Assembly: GCA_019671005.1 (NCBI GenBank)
Contig: CM033718.1
Location: forward strand, 31,512,508-31,576,507
Direction: 5' to 3'
Length of the DNA: 64,000 nucleotides
DNA from: Hibiscus mutabilis
Lineage: Eukaryota; Streptophyta; Magnoliopsida; Malvales; Malvaceae
The notes beneath the pieces were generated by a model that worked only from the letters and a program-made list of their open reading frames with translations, was not told the origin of the DNA and did not search any database. How positions within the stretch are numbered: position 1 is the first letter of the stretch; each line of letters begins with the position of its first letter. Positions 1 through 11,466 of this stretch are shown in pieces. Position numbers and translations under genes: made by a program.

Positions 1-50
1 GGAGAATAATCTCCTGGCGATGATAAACTTGGGACAGTACTGCCAATGAA

Positions 51-929
51 CTAGTTGGCATGGTCTCTGGCACACTGCCTGGCTCTGCCTTTGACTTTGG
101 CTTTGGAGTGACAGTTTTGGTCTTTCCCTTGCCCTTTTTCCTTTGGCTTAATAGCCGTGAGGTTTTTCCATAAGGCTTCCATGATTGTCGTTCCCTTTAT
201 AATCTGGCCTTGATCTTCATCAAGCCTAGGCACATCATGGCATATGCAAATGTTAGAAATAAGCAAAGGGAAAAACAAGTTGCCTTTACCTTTCACAACA
301 CACTTATAAGTCTCATCGGTGATGATTTTGCCAATGTTGATCTTGCGCCCTATGACAATGGAGTGCAACAAAATCAACCTCTCTTCCGAGACGGTCTCAT
401 TGTGAGACGTAGGCAACAGATTTAACTTGATGTAGTGATTCCAGCAGTGCATTCTTGGCTTCAACACCAACCTCTTCACCGTTCGGTGGCCCGTCGATGA
501 AACTGTCCAAACTGTGCTAGGCTCACATAAGTCTACCAATGGTTTCTTGCGTTTGGCAGTGGTCATGGATTCAACATAGTCAAAGTGCTCATCCCCTATA
601 TCATTCAAAGAAAATAGTGAGTTAACATACCCTTCATCAAAACGCACGCATTTACCTCGGATCATCAAGAATGGAGAATCTTTTGTCACAAGATATGCAT
701 AAAATTCTTGCACAATGGTGGCGTATATCTCCCATTTCTGTTGGTAGAATGAACTCCACTTGTGCATGTCGACAATGGCCATGAACTCCGGTGGGAATCA
801 AACGGTAGTGTCAGGTTGGAAGTCAAAGTGCTTCTCGTACAAAAAGAATCTTGAGGCAAAGCTTGTTTCAAACTTCTTACGGATCTCTCCATTGAAGAAT
901 CATTTGAAGGAAGTAGATGAAGATGGCAT
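51..929 (-). pseudogene. Athila ORF3 (env-position; putative plant transposon protein domain)
   Basis: The longest open stretch is 243 codons (782 to 51). Its text (for example WSSFYQQKWEIYATIVQEFY and a later MHCWNHYIKLNLLPTSH stretch) matches the putative plant transposon protein domain found in the third ORF of Athila elements, which sits where retroviruses carry env; its function is not established. In the same frame the coding text continues upstream to an ATG at 929, interrupted by two TGA codons where the family normally has tryptophan (near 799 and 902). The C-terminus turns into Lys/Gly-rich low-complexity sequence (KPKEKGQGKDQ) and stops at 51, shorter than typical family members, so a frameshift or truncation is likely. 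I see no clear signal peptide or membrane segment. Confidence 0.75.
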
Positions 930-1583
930 GGAGATAAAGAAAAGATTTGAATCGGTTTGAAGAAAGGATAAAAGACAAGTGATTTCTTGATTCTTGCTTG
1001 AGAAAAGAAAGAGAATAAGAGGTATTTGTTTCTTGGGAAATCGGCTAGGGTAAAAAAGGTAAAAAGATAGAGTGTTTAAAGGGTTTTAATTATGATAGCC
1101 GATTAAATGGGGTGCTAATGATGGAATTTCAAAAGTTTTGAGTGGGAAGGATTTTAAAGTGATAAGGTTAAAGTGATAAAGATTGGGTAGGAATTTGAGT
1201 TGATAGGGTTATTATGTTGGATTTAATTCTAACCCAACTTGTGCGGCCAGGGTTTAATGTTTCAAGAAAAATTGTCTCTTATTTAATCAAGCTAGGGTTT
1301 TGTCTTCTCTCTCTATCATGTAAACCAACGCATGCCAAGATACATTGGCATTTTGCATGGCGTCGCCCTTGGTAAACATGCTGACTGGCAGTGCTCCTAG
1401 CATCGTTCTTGGCAATGTCCCTTACATCAATTCTGCATACACTCAAAAGAAAACTTTTCAACACAACAAGGGAATAAAACTGAAAAACAACAAAAACAAA
1501 AACAAAACTTGAATCCTAAAACAAACAAAAACAACTATCCTAACATTTACAAGGAGTTCAGACATGATGATGTTTCATGTTAA
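930..1583 (-). other. Non-coding spacer of element F between integrase and ORF3
   Basis: No coding text matching an element protein was found here. The stretch is A-rich on the plus strand near 1460-1540 and includes words with TTGGCA/TGCCA that recur throughout element F. In Athila elements the space upstream of ORF3 can hold the splice acceptor for a subgenomic RNA; I cannot point to a specific acceptor here. Confidence 0.5.
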
Positions 1584-2790
1584 CTATGCCAAGAGGATCA
1601 CCTCCTTGGCATTGTTTCGGTTACCTTCCATATAATTCTTTAGACGTTGGCCATTCACCTTGAAAATTTCTCCCGTCCTTAAGTTCTTATTGTCCACAGC
1701 TCCATGGGTGTATAGTTTAACAACTTTATAAGGACCCACCCATCTTGATTTGAGTTTACTTGGAAACAGTTTAAGGCATGAATTAAACAATAGAACATGT
1801 TGGCCTATTAAAAATTGTCTTGGCATTATCCTATTATCATGCCAATGTTTTGCCTTCTCCTTATAGATCCTAGCATTTTCATAGGCTTGTGTCCTGAATT
1901 CCTCTAACTCGTTGAGGTCAAGCAACCTCTTTTCTCCAGCCACTCTCCATGCCATATCAAGTGTTTTGATAGCCCAAAAGGCTTTATGTTCAAGCTCTAC
2001 TAGCAGGTCAGAAAACGAGTATAAATGGTGAAGTTCCTAAAGAAGTTTTAAATGCAATTCTATAAGCCCATAAGGATTCATCCAGTCTCAAGGACTAGTC
2101 TTTCCTTGATGGATTTACATTTTTCTCTAAAATGTTCTTAATCTTCTTGTTTAATATCTTAGCTTACTCGTTTGTCTATGGCTGGTATGTTGTGGCAATT
2201 CTTTTTTGTATACCATACCTGCACAAAGCTTTAGATATTAGATTGCATTTAAATTGGGTGCCCTCATCATGAATAATCACTCTAGGAGTGCCAAATCTAG
2301 TAAAAATGTGTTTGTGCAAGAACTTGGAAACAACCTTGGCATCATTTGTTGGCAGGGCAACATCCTCTACCCACTTAGATACATAGTCAACAGCCACAAG
2401 AATATATACATTACCGAATGATGAGGGACAAGACCCATAAAGTCTATCCCCCATACATCAAATAAATCCACAAGCATAATATTTTGAAGTGGTAGTTGGT
2501 GTCGATCAGAGATGTTTCCTGTTCGTTGGCATCAGTCACATGCCTTGGCATACTCATGGACATCCTTATATAGAGTCGGCCAAAAGAATCTAGATTGCAG
2601 CACCTTGGTAGTAGTCTTCATTCCAGCAAAGTGACCTTCGTATGGTGCAGCATGGCACAAATGCAATATGTTATGTTGTTCATCCTCGGGAACACACCGG
2701 CGAATCACTTGGTCGGCATATTGTTTGAACAATATTGGCTCATCCCAAGAGTATTGCCTAAATTCTCATAGAAATCTTTTCTCGGCATTG
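1584..2790 (-). pseudogene. Integrase of element F (broken)
   Basis: Reading downwards from about 2740, the N-terminal zinc-binding region is visible (HLCHAAPYEGHF followed by FFWPTLYKDVHEYAKACD, with a stop just before the last cysteine pair). The catalytic core follows in several frames: WGIDFMG contains the first acidic residue and IIHDEGTQF the second, where family members usually read SDGGTHF. The C-terminal piece (1955 to 1584, 123 codons) has the family's ARIYKEKAKHWHDNRI and GPYKVVKLYTHGAV segments, the GPY/F region. At least five stops or frameshifts separate these blocks, so no working integrase is made. It would cut and join cDNA ends to host DNA in the nucleus. Confidence 0.85.
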
Positions 2791-3412
2791 TATGCCAAGT
2801 CTGGTGGAAGAATGTTGCTCACCAGGTAGTTGACAATGTCAGTGTACCATGGCATAGCATTAACTGCAAGCAAGTATTCGTCAGGAAACTAATCTCTAAT
2901 GGTGGCGATCTTACCATCCCCAATGTGATGTTCTAGATGTGAGAGGTGGTCAGTTACTAAGTTTTCGCTGCCTTTCTTGTCTCTGATTTCTAGGTCAAAT
3001 TCTTGAACTAAGAGCGTCCATTGGATTAGTCTGGTTTGACATCCTTCTTTGCCAAGAGATACTTTAATGCCAAATAATCTGTATAAACCACAACTTTTTT
3101 ACCAATTAAATAAGATCTAAATTTATCAAAAGTAAATACAACCGCAAGAAATTCTTTCTTGGTCGTGGAGTAATTAAGTTGTGCTTTATTCAAGGTTCTG
3201 TTGGCATAGTAGATTGCATAGAAAACCTTGCCAAGCTGCTGTCCCAAAACTGCTCCAACGATATAGTCACTGGCATCGTACATGAGCTCAAAGGGCTCAT
3301 TCCAATTTGGTGTTATAACTATATGGGCATTAATCAATTTCTCTTTAAGTTCCTGAAATGCTCTTAAACAAGAATTGTCAAATGCAAAAGTGGCATTATG
3401 TTCCAACAACAA
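2791..3412 (-). pseudogene. RNase H of element F
   Basis: The 128-codon stretch 3412-3026 carries FELMYDASDYIVGAVLGQ (first catalytic Asp), YAIYYANRTLNKAQLNYSTT(K)KE (second acidic position), and VVVYTDYLALKYLLAKKD (third acidic position). This is the RT-linked RNase H of Ty3/gypsy elements, which removes the RNA strand during cDNA synthesis. Coding text resumes below 3026 in another frame as the tether to integrase, with stops. No second, archaeal-type RNase H is present, which separates this element from the Tat/Ogre element D. Confidence 0.85.
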
Positions 3413-4270
3413 TCATAAAGGTTTAGCAATTTTTGAAAAATCTTTAATAAACCATCAATAAAAACCGGCATGACTTAAATATCTCCTTATACCTTTAACA
3501 CTCGTTGGAGGTGGCAATTGCTTGATTACCTCCACTTTGGCTTGATCAACTTCTAATCCTCTCTTGGTTACCTTGTGACCGAGAATAATGCCCTCATTCA
3601 CCATGAAGTGGCATTTCTCCTAGTTCAACACTAGGTTCGTCTTGGTGCATCTCTTTAAGACTTGCTCCAAACTATGAATTCACTCCTTAAATGTTTTACC
3701 AAACACTGAGAAATCATCCATGACTACTTCCAAGTTGTGCTCGATCATATCGAATAAAATGGACATCATGCAATGTTGAAATGTTGTCGCCGCATTACAT
3801 AGGCCGAATGACATCCTTCTAAACGTAAACGTCCCATAAGGGCACGTAAATGTGGTCTTCTCTTGATCATCAAGGGCAATGACAATCTGATTATAACCCA
3901 AATAACCATCTAAGAAACAATAGAAAGCTTTACATGCCAATCTGTCTAACATCTAGTTGATGAAAGGCAATGGGAGGTGGTCCTTCCTTGTAGCTTTGTT
4001 CAACCTTCTATAATCCTTCCATACTCTCCATCCGGTGATGGTCCTAGAGGAAATCAATTCAGCTTCACTATTTTGTACCACGGTCATGCCACCTTTCTTT
4101 GGCACGCATTGCACCGGGCTAACCCATGAGCTATCAAAAATGGGATAAATGACCTTGACATCAAGCCATTTTATGATCTCCTTTTTTACTACCTCTTTCA
4201 TGCTTGTGTTTAGCCTTCTTTGACCTTCAATTGTTCTGCCATGGTACTCCTCCATAATGATTTTGTGCAT
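3413..4270 (-). pseudogene. Reverse transcriptase of element F
   Basis: Two long blocks, 4270-3953 and 3952-3680, are the fingers and palm of a Ty3/gypsy RT. Visible motifs are SSWVSPVQCVPKKGGMTVV, WRVWKDYRRLNKATRKDHLP, FLDGYLGYNQIVIA, TFTFRRMSFGLCNAATTFQ and the catalytic VMDDFSVFG, where family members have YMDD or FMDD. A TAG at 3950-3952 separates the two blocks (probably from CAG), and another stop follows at 3677-3679. The thumb region continues to 3413 with further stops. RT copies element RNA into DNA in the particle. Confidence 0.9.
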
Positions 4271-5083
4271 GCAAATGGTTGGGCTGATACCTCAGATGTC
4301 TGCCAAGGTCCAACCCAATGCTTGCTTATAACTTCTTAATATTGCTAGCAATCTCTCCTCTTGATCATTAGTGAGATCAGCGGCAATGATCACTGGCAGA
4401 GTTGAGTGTTTACCTAGATAAACATACTTCAAGTGATTTGGCAATGGCTTTAACTCCAACTTTGGCGGTTCCTCAATTGATGGTTTAGGTTCTTTTATCT
4501 CTCTGTCGACCATCTGTAATGGCTCAAAATAACTTACATCTTCAGCCTCCAAGGCTGATTCCTCCAGTTCCTCAAACAGTTTAGATATGCCGTCAAGCAT
4601 GCTGGCATCAACTTTTGTATCCTGGCATAACTGTGTCATGTCCACAGTGTAAATGGACTCTATCAGCTCCTCGGCTTGACATTCATCAAGTTCATCCTTG
4701 GGATACGAATAGGATTGGTCTGCCAACTAATGTATCACGGTAGTAGGTCTTGCTTCTATGCCAAGCTTCCTCAAAAATGACATTGGCATCAAGTTGATGC
4801 TTGCTCCCAAGTCACAAAATGCCTTGCCCATAAATTTGTTGCCAGTTTTACATGGGATAGTGAAACTTCCCAAATCTTTCAGCTTTGGTGGCAATCGGTT
4901 TAGGATCAAGGCATTCCATCCCTCAGTGAGAGCGATAGTTTCAAAATCTCCCAACTTTCTCTTTTTGGATAGAATGTCCTTCATGAATTTTACATAGTTG
5001 GGAATTTGCTCAAGGGCTTCTACCAATGGAATGTTAATTTGCAATTGCTTAAGCACTTCTAAGAAGTGCTTAAATTGCTGGTC
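4271..5083 (-). pseudogene. Aspartic protease and linker of element F
   Basis: The block 5056-4727 contains the conserved N-terminal helix text (QINIPLVEALEQIPNYVKFM, with KDILSKKRKL after it), the SFTIPC segment, and the active-site DLGASINLMP, the plant Athila form of retropepsin D-S/T-G. The next block, 4726-4292, is an acidic linker (EELEESALEAEDVSYFEPL) and ends with LKPLPNHLKYVYLG, the segment that precedes RT in this lineage. Stops separate the blocks (one at 4727). The protease would cut the Gag-Pol polyprotein. Confidence 0.85.
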
Positions 5084-6743
5084 CTATTTGTGCTTTTGAA
5101 GTCTTGTTGGAAATGGTGGCGGTGGATAAACATATGTTGGCGTTGCCGGCTTTACCAAGGCAGTGCTGACATCTATTTTGGCATCAATATGCTGTTTGGC
5201 CTCAGTCTGATTTTCATCAACGTTGGCATCATGTTTGGCATCATTATTGGCATGGCCACTGGTATCATCTGTTTTAACTTCCTCTTTCTCTGCTTCCTGG
5301 GCTTGTCTGCCGACATTGGCTTTCCATTTTGGCAATTAATTGGCTGCTTGGCAGCCATCTCTGTCTCGCACTGCTTACCACTCTGAAGGGTTATGGCCTT
5401 GCATTGCTTATTTTCTTTGTGCTGAGCATCTTCAGTGTCACTTGGCAAAGCTCCTCGGGGTCGATTGGTGAGTGCATTAGTAATCTACCCAATCTGGACT
5501 TCCAAGTTCCTCATTGATTCTGCCAAACTCTGGACTGTGGCATCATTCCTCTCCATGGATTTCGCTAGAGTGCCCCCTTGATTAAGTCTTTGCCCTTGCT
5601 GGAAATTTTTCTGGGCGTTATGTGGCATGGCATTCTGATTGAATGCTAGCATGGCATTGTTATTCTGCCTTTGGGCATTCTAGCGTTGGGAATTGTATTG
5701 GTTGCCCCCTTGACTTCCCCAAGCTAAGTTAGGGTGTTATCTCCAACCTGTATTGTAAGCATTGGGGTTAGTATTATAATAATGACCAAAATTTCCAATA
5801 AAATTTACTGACTCAGGGTTGGCAGGGCATTCATCTGCACGGTGGTTCTCTCCGCAAATGGTACATAATGGTTCTAATGCTTTAACATCTTGAGGCTCGT
5901 TGTTCTTTTGCAAAGTTCTCACCATGCTTGTGAGGTTGGAAATCTCGACATGGATGGAATTCAACTCATCAATCTTCAATTTCACACTAGCTTTGTTTCG
6001 GTCCCAAGCCTTGCAAAAGGATATTCAAAGTTATTAACAACAGTCCTCGTTTGTGCATTCAACCCATTGTCAAGTAATGAATCGGCTGCTGAAGCATCAA
6101 CAATAGTCCTCGTTTGTGCATTCAACCCATTGTAGAAGGTTTGTATTTGGTTCCATTTCAGGAATCCATGCATAGGACATCTTCTCAAAAGATCTTTAAA
6201 TCTTTCCTAAGCATCATATAGGGTCTCATCCTCAGCCTGCTGAAATGTAATGATCTCACCATGCAACTTGGCAGTGAGTGTTGGAGGCTAAAATCTTGTT
6301 AGAAACTTCTGGCATAGGTCACCCCATGAGGTGATTGAGCCAGGTGGAAAGGAATTGAATAAAGCCTTGGCTCTATCTTACAAGGAAAAAATGAATAACC
6401 TTAACTTCATAGTGTCTCCAGATACTCCAGTTTGTTGAAATAACTGGCAAATCTCCATGAACTGCTTTAGATTTTGCCTCGGATCTCCGGTAAGTGCTCT
6501 ATCAAATTAGCCTATATTCAAAAGAGTTTGAATCATTACCGACTTAAGTTCACAATTTGGTTCATTTACCTCTATGCCAACAATTTCTAGCATTAGATTT
6601 GCAATGTCGGGCGCTGAATGTTCTCATATTGGCCTCTCTTCCTCCGCATTAGCAATTGGGACATTAGGGGGTGGTGGTGCGTTGTTATTGGGTAGATCTC
6701 CATCATTGTTCACCGCACCATTCCTTTGATTACCGTGATTCAT
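5084..6743 (-). pseudogene. gag of element F (broken)
   Basis: Starting at an ATG at 6743 (MNHGNQRNGAVNNDGDLPNN), the text passes through the capsid-like region (family signature near 6190: RRCPMHGFLKWNQIQTFYNG), then a zinc knuckle CTICGENHRADEC of the form C-x2-C-x3-H-x4-C near 5850, a low-complexity Gln/Asn segment, and the region KAITLQSGKQ. It then runs into the TYVYPPPPFPTRLQKHK linker that leads to protease. Frameshifts and stops occur near 6510, 6215, 5735 and 5450. The start is chosen because it gives the usual Athila N-terminus and because no coding text precedes it. A 63-bp in-frame duplication lies inside (6042-6133). Confidence 0.8.
6042..6133 (-). repeat. 63-bp in-frame tandem duplication in gag of F
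   Basis: The 29-base word starting AGTCCTCGTTTGTGCATTC occurs at 6042 and again at 6105, so the period is 63 bp or 21 codons. In protein the text NGLNAQTRT appears twice, separated by IVDASAADSLLD. Other Athila gags, including A in this window, have one copy. The frame is preserved across the duplication. Confidence 0.85.
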
Positions 6744-6995
6744 CTCTCAGTATCTCAAGGTTCTCTCAATTTCTGGATCGTATGGCCAATCACCCACCAC
6801 AAGGTGGTTTCTTGTCATACACCGATAAAAACAAAAACACAGTAAAAACTAAAAGAAAACAAGTAAAAATTGAAAACAATCAAATCCGTTGTAATCCTCG
6901 ACAACAACACTAAAAACATGTAGACTCTGTAGAAGATGTGTGTTATGAATGCTGGCAAAAGGGGAAAATGTATGTATTAGTAAAATAGTGCCAAG
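6744..6995 (-). other. Leader and degenerate primer-binding site of element F
   Basis: Between LTR and gag the minus strand reads TTGGCACTATTTTAC starting near 6994. Athila elements usually carry a tRNA-Asp primer site TGGCGCCGTTGCC here (clear in element A at 14333). Only TTGGC and a few further bases survive, so this is a decayed or altered primer site. The rest of the leader (plus-strand 6780-6960) is A-rich in the plus strand and non-coding. Confidence 0.5.
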
Positions 6996-8539
6996 AGTCT
7001 TTTGGGTGCAAGTATACACGGTCTGCAAGTAATACAGTAGTTAAGTTGAGTATCGATCCCACGGAAATTGACTTGGAATTCGATTGTTTGATTGTTACTT
7101 GCCTTGGAAGAACATATGTTTGTTTTAAAAGTTTGTTTTGGGAATACTTAAAAGGAAAAGAAGTAAAAGTGAAGTAAAAACGTTGGCAAGGAAGGTCTTT
7201 TAATGAGTGATGAGCATTGGCAGGGAATGCCTAGGTTTAATGTTGTTCATGTCAGCCTTTGTTTGCAAACTGTCTTGGCATTGTTTGTAGAGCAGATTCA
7301 ATGTTAGCAATGCCTCTCTCGATGGCCATTGCCCAAACTCGATTATTTAAAAACCCCTATATCTCTATAGTGAATGTTTTTAAATGAACCGAGTTGATTA
7401 AGAACCAATCTATACTCCTAGGGGGTAGATATCACTTCCGAATTAAGTTCATCTACTTGAACGACTTCTCTCGAAGCTTCTCTCCCTAGTATTCAACAAC
7501 TTAATCGTCTCCACCCCAAGTCTGTTAAGATATTGAGGGACAATAGGCTAACTGTGCCAGCTCTCGCTTGGAAGAGTACTTAGGAAAAATTTAAGTATGC
7601 AAACTAGAAAAACTTTTGCCAAAACAGAATTTCCATTAAAGAAACTAAGGCATGAAATCAACGTTTAAACCAAACATCCCCCACCAACGATGAAATTAGT
7701 TCATGGTGAGGGATTTAACCAACAAAACCATAACTGTTTTAAATACATCGTCATAAAAATAAAAGTAAACAACTTAAACCCGAGAGAATAGGCGAGAGGG
7801 GTCTCTCGATGCAGCCCTCAAATCCAGGCTCTCGACCAAGTGGTTAAACCACCCTTCCTCGGTGCAGCCGACTGTCACTCGTCGAGCACTCTAACACCTC
7901 ACTCTGATCACTCTAAGCCTTCATGATCTCCACTCACGATCCCCTAAATGCTTGACCGGTTGGTGTTTATATAGGCGTGCAAGGGAAAGGAATAGGATAG
8001 CTTCTTCAGTTGAATTTCAAATGCTCCAAGGATAAGAGATAGATCCTTATCCGATCGTTGTGATAGCTTATCAAGCTAGGGCTGACGTCATCATGCCGAT
8101 GTTACCTTGGCACACAAGCTTGTCATGTCTTTGCCAACATAGCTTGGCATCACCTTATTCGCTATTTTTTTGGAAGTTGATCAATTTGTGATCTTTTAGG
8201 AGCCTGATCATATCCTATTTTTTCGGGGTTCAACAGCCTCTTAGCATGGCATCAAGGTCACTTCTCTATCAACAAGTTCTTGGCACTATCTGGTCCTTCT
8301 GTGCCAAAGACACTTGGCATTCTCATTTGCAATCCTAACTGTGTTGCTTTCTTGTGCCTAATCATATGCCAAACCTGCAAATTAGCCACAAAAACAACCC
8401 TTCACACTGGCATAGACAAAATACTAAACTCCTTATGCAAATGCATGATTCTAACAACCTAATGCAACTAAGTGTACCTAAAGACAAGCAAGAGCAATGT
8501 AAAATTGGCATTAAAAATTATACTTTTGGAGATGTAATA
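6996..8539 (-). repeat. 5' LTR of element F
   Basis: The outer end (8539 on the minus strand) matches the U3 start of the Athila LTRs at 12963, 22053 and 26825: the CCAAAAGTA(C/T)T(A/T)TTTTTA block is shared. The inner end includes the Athila block around 7010-7070 (GTGCAAGTATACACG ... GAGTATCGATCCCACGG on the plus strand) that also ends the other LTRs. The terminal TG reads TA here and the terminal CA is not visible, so both ends are mutated. Length is about 1.54 kb, close to 1.36-1.42 kb of the relatives. Possible TATA box on the minus strand near 7970 (plus-strand TTTATATAGG). Confidence 0.75.
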
Positions 8540-9328
8540 ATTTCATTTGAGTCTAATAATATAAAGGAAATTCTACTCTCTCTCAAACTCTCTCACCATC
8601 AATTGGCTGAGGCTTCATCGTCACCCAGCAGTCTGTCACTTACCGCCGTTTGTCGATGATGGCCACCGCTGTCCGTGGTGGCTGGAGTTCATGCAAAAAC
8701 ATCAGAGGCCTCGGATTTTGGTCTTAAACGAGGATCTAAGGTTTTTTTTCTCAAACCCGCTTCTATTTTCTTAGATCTGGAAAAAATTGAAAGGGGTTTT
8801 TTTATGTTTTTTACCTTCTTTTTTGTTTTTGCGATCTTGTCTCTTTTTTTGATTTTAGGTCCGATTTTGATATCTGTTATCCCTTTCTATATTTTCGATT
8901 CTAATTCTTTTTTTTCTCTATTTTTGTTCACAAAAAACATCCTTTATTTTGCAGATTCGAATCCCTTTTATAGGGCTTCCAGTTTTAATGATCTAGAAAG
9001 GTAGGGGACAGGTGCCGATTTGGTGGGTTGGTGTTCGAATGGTGAAGGCAGTGGTGGAAAAAGATGAAGGATTAAAATGGAAATTAGGGCGGGGGTAGCA
9101 GAGATATATCTGGGATTTTTTATTTGGGTTATAGTGGTGGTGTCGGTAACGGCTATTGGGTGAGCCTATGGTGGTGGCGGAGGTGCGACTTAGAATGCAA
9201 TAGGATGGAGGGTGGCGAATGAAGACTAGGGTTAGGGTTTTTGGTAATGGGTTGGATATGGGTAAGTATTGGGTATTTGGATATTAATATTACTAGGCTA
9301 TCAGGTCCGGATGATTTGGGCTACTACA
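8540..9328 (-). repeat. Inverted fragment of a Tat/Ogre-type LTR
   Basis: Read on the minus strand from 9328 it starts TGTAGTAGCCCAAAT, then gives a run of CCAAATACCC/CCCATATCC words, a CTTTCTAGATCA ... CCTATAAAAGGGATTCGAA block, and later AACCTTAGATC. The same blocks occur in the same order in the plus-strand LTRs at 47176 and 49040 (for example CTTTCTAGATCACCCGAACC followed by TTTAAAAGGGATTCAAACC). It is therefore a related LTR in opposite orientation, cut short by the end of element F at 8539. Oddly its U3 start, not its U5 end, touches the leader of element D. Confidence 0.7.
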
Positions 9329-9369
9329 AAGGGTGTTGAGGCAAGTTCAGCCATTACAAAGGATCTGCT

Positions 9370-11466
9370 ATGGAGATCCCATTTCTTGATAGGGTGGATG
9401 GAAACCTAGGCATGCAGAGGTGGTCAGAAGAGACTCAGCACCAAAAAGGGGATAGATATCTAGAAGGTGAAAAGTCAGAGCTTTGGGATCTTACAAGTAT
9501 TAGATCAACTAAGAACCAATTGTGGGAATTCAAAGAAATCTGGGACCAGCAGGACGAAGAAAACAAGCAGTTGTTCTACAGCACCTATGGTGATTTACCT
9601 TATCTGCTAGATGTCAGTATCAACAAAGTTTTATTTTGAGCCCTTGTCCAATTCTGGAATCTTGCCTTCAGCTGCTTTACTCTAGGAGATGTTGATTTGG
9701 TACCAACCATTGAAGAACACACTGCTTTGATCCGTTGCCCAAAAATCCAGGTTGATAAAGCCTACTTCAAGTCTCCTAATTCTCTAGCATTTCAAAAAAA
9801 GCTACTAAAAATGACTGGAATGAACAAACAATGGGCTAAAACTAGGATTAAAGAAAAAAGGGAAACCAAGTGCATCTCCTAGGGATTCATATGAGACAAG
9901 ATCCAAGTTCAATCCAAGCGAGAAAAATAGGTCAAAACTTTTGCCCTAGCCATCTACAGTTTGGTTATCTTTCCTAAATCATTGGGATATATTGATGATG
10001 ATATTATAGAACTATTCAGTCACGTTGACAAAGGAACTATCCTTGTTCCAGCAATCCTAGCCAAAACTTTCAGGTCTCTCAGTGCTTGTAGATGATGCGG
10101 CGAGGGGAGGTTCATCGGTTGTGCTCGGCTTTTGTTGGTCCGATTTCATAGCCAGTTTTGGAAGCTAGAGAAATTTACATATTGAGCATGCTTTGAAAAT
10201 TACTCACCGCTAAATAATCTGGTGTCCACACAAATGCAGGAGAACATCTCTCATGACAAATGGATGGCTATTTTTCGAAACCTCCAGGAGAAAGATGTCG
10301 TCTGGAAAGCACGATGGTTCTTCCCTGACAATATTATATACAAATGTGGAGACTATAACTAGGTCTCTCTACTTGGAATATAGGGTGGAACTGGATATGC
10401 TCTGTTACTAGTATCCAAGCAATACAGGTCGAGGCAGTTCATCCCGGCAACAAGAGGGCTTGCTACATACGAATTTTATTACAAGGGTAAAGAGTACAAG
10501 AAAACTATTTCCATGATCACAAAGGCATGGAATCATATTTGCAAGATGGAGTCGTTTGATGAAAAACCTAGAGTTATGCCTGAGTATAGACGGTGGAGAA
10601 GCAGAAGGATTAATGACGATGTTCCTTTACGAAACCCAAAAAATAATATACTGGTGGAGGAACATTTGCAGGTCGATCCCTCAGAAATGGAAATCATGAA
10701 GCATGATTTTGAAAAGAAGTACTTCGTGATGGAAACCTAGCTGTCAAGGTTAGAAAACGAAAGGAACCAGTTGAAGTTCAATATGCAGTCTCAGGAACAA
10801 GAGATTGAAAGGTTGAAGAAGGGAAAAAGCAAAGCTGAAGAAGATTCAAGCGATCTATGGGGTGATTACAAAAAAATTTGAGCATCAACAAAATATGCCA
10901 GTCTCGGAAAGACATCTGCCAAATGGAAGCTTAAAATCCGAGAGGAAAAGGACCGAGTTGATCTTTGGGAAAGAAAATTCAAAGACTTTCAAACACATCA
11001 AATAGCTATGTAGGAAGAATTGTCCGGGAGCAGAATCGAGAATATAAATTTGAAATGCCAAATTATTAAACTGGAAGACTCTCTACAGAGGCACCGTAAC
11101 TGAGATTTCGTAGCTGAATTAAAAGCAAGTAGGGAGAAGAACGAGACTCTAACGAAACAAGTCGAGGAATTAGAAATAGCTTTGCAGACTTGCCAGGGGC
11201 AAATTAACAATTTCGAAGAAAATCAAAAGTGGAATGATTGTCGTTGGAAGGCACGGCTACAATAATCTCAAGATCAAGTCCGGGATAGAGACCATGATAT
11301 GACCGAAGCTCTCATCCAAGTACGAGTAGTACCAGAGCACCTGTAGACCCTAGCCATTCAGGCTGATGTTCTGAGCCTACAAACTGAGTCAGAATCTAAT
11401 TGGGGCAAGAAGCTGGCATAGCTCTTCAGGAATATCAAGATTCTGTGTGTGAAGGCCAAGCTGTAA
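9370..11466 (+). pseudogene. ORF1 of element D (DUF7745-like, coiled-coil C-terminus)
   Basis: Start is the ATG at 9370. The N-terminal half carries the text FYSTYGDLPYLLDV, DVDLVPTIEEHTALIRCP, AILAKTFRSLSAC, YRSRQFIPATRGLA and INDDVPL, which I recognise from the large ORF1 of Tat-type elements common in cotton genomes (DUF7745-like domain; function unknown). The C-terminal half from about 10720 is rich in Lys, Glu and Leu heptads (MEIMKHDFEKKYF, EKNETLTKQVEELEIALQTC), consistent with a coiled coil. Stops interrupt it at 9637, 9880, 10738 and several later sites, with a terminal TAA at 11464. About 700 codons overall, the expected size for the family. Confidence 0.75.

Larger units (their letters stand above)
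1..8539 (-). mobile_element. Athila-type Ty3/gypsy element F, 3' LTR outside window
   Basis: On the minus strand the order is 5' LTR (8539 to 6996), degenerate primer-binding site, gag, aspartic protease, reverse transcriptase, RNase H, integrase, a non-coding gap and a third ORF in the env position. This order, the gag text, and the protease-to-RT linker are characteristic of the Athila lineage of plant Ty3/gypsy elements (family knowledge). The element is broken by many stops and frameshifts, so it is a dead copy. Its 5' LTR sits inside or beside an inverted Tat-type LTR fragment at 8540-9328, so F probably inserted there; the 3' LTR and the second target duplication lie left of base 1 and cannot be checked. 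Confidence 0.85.
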
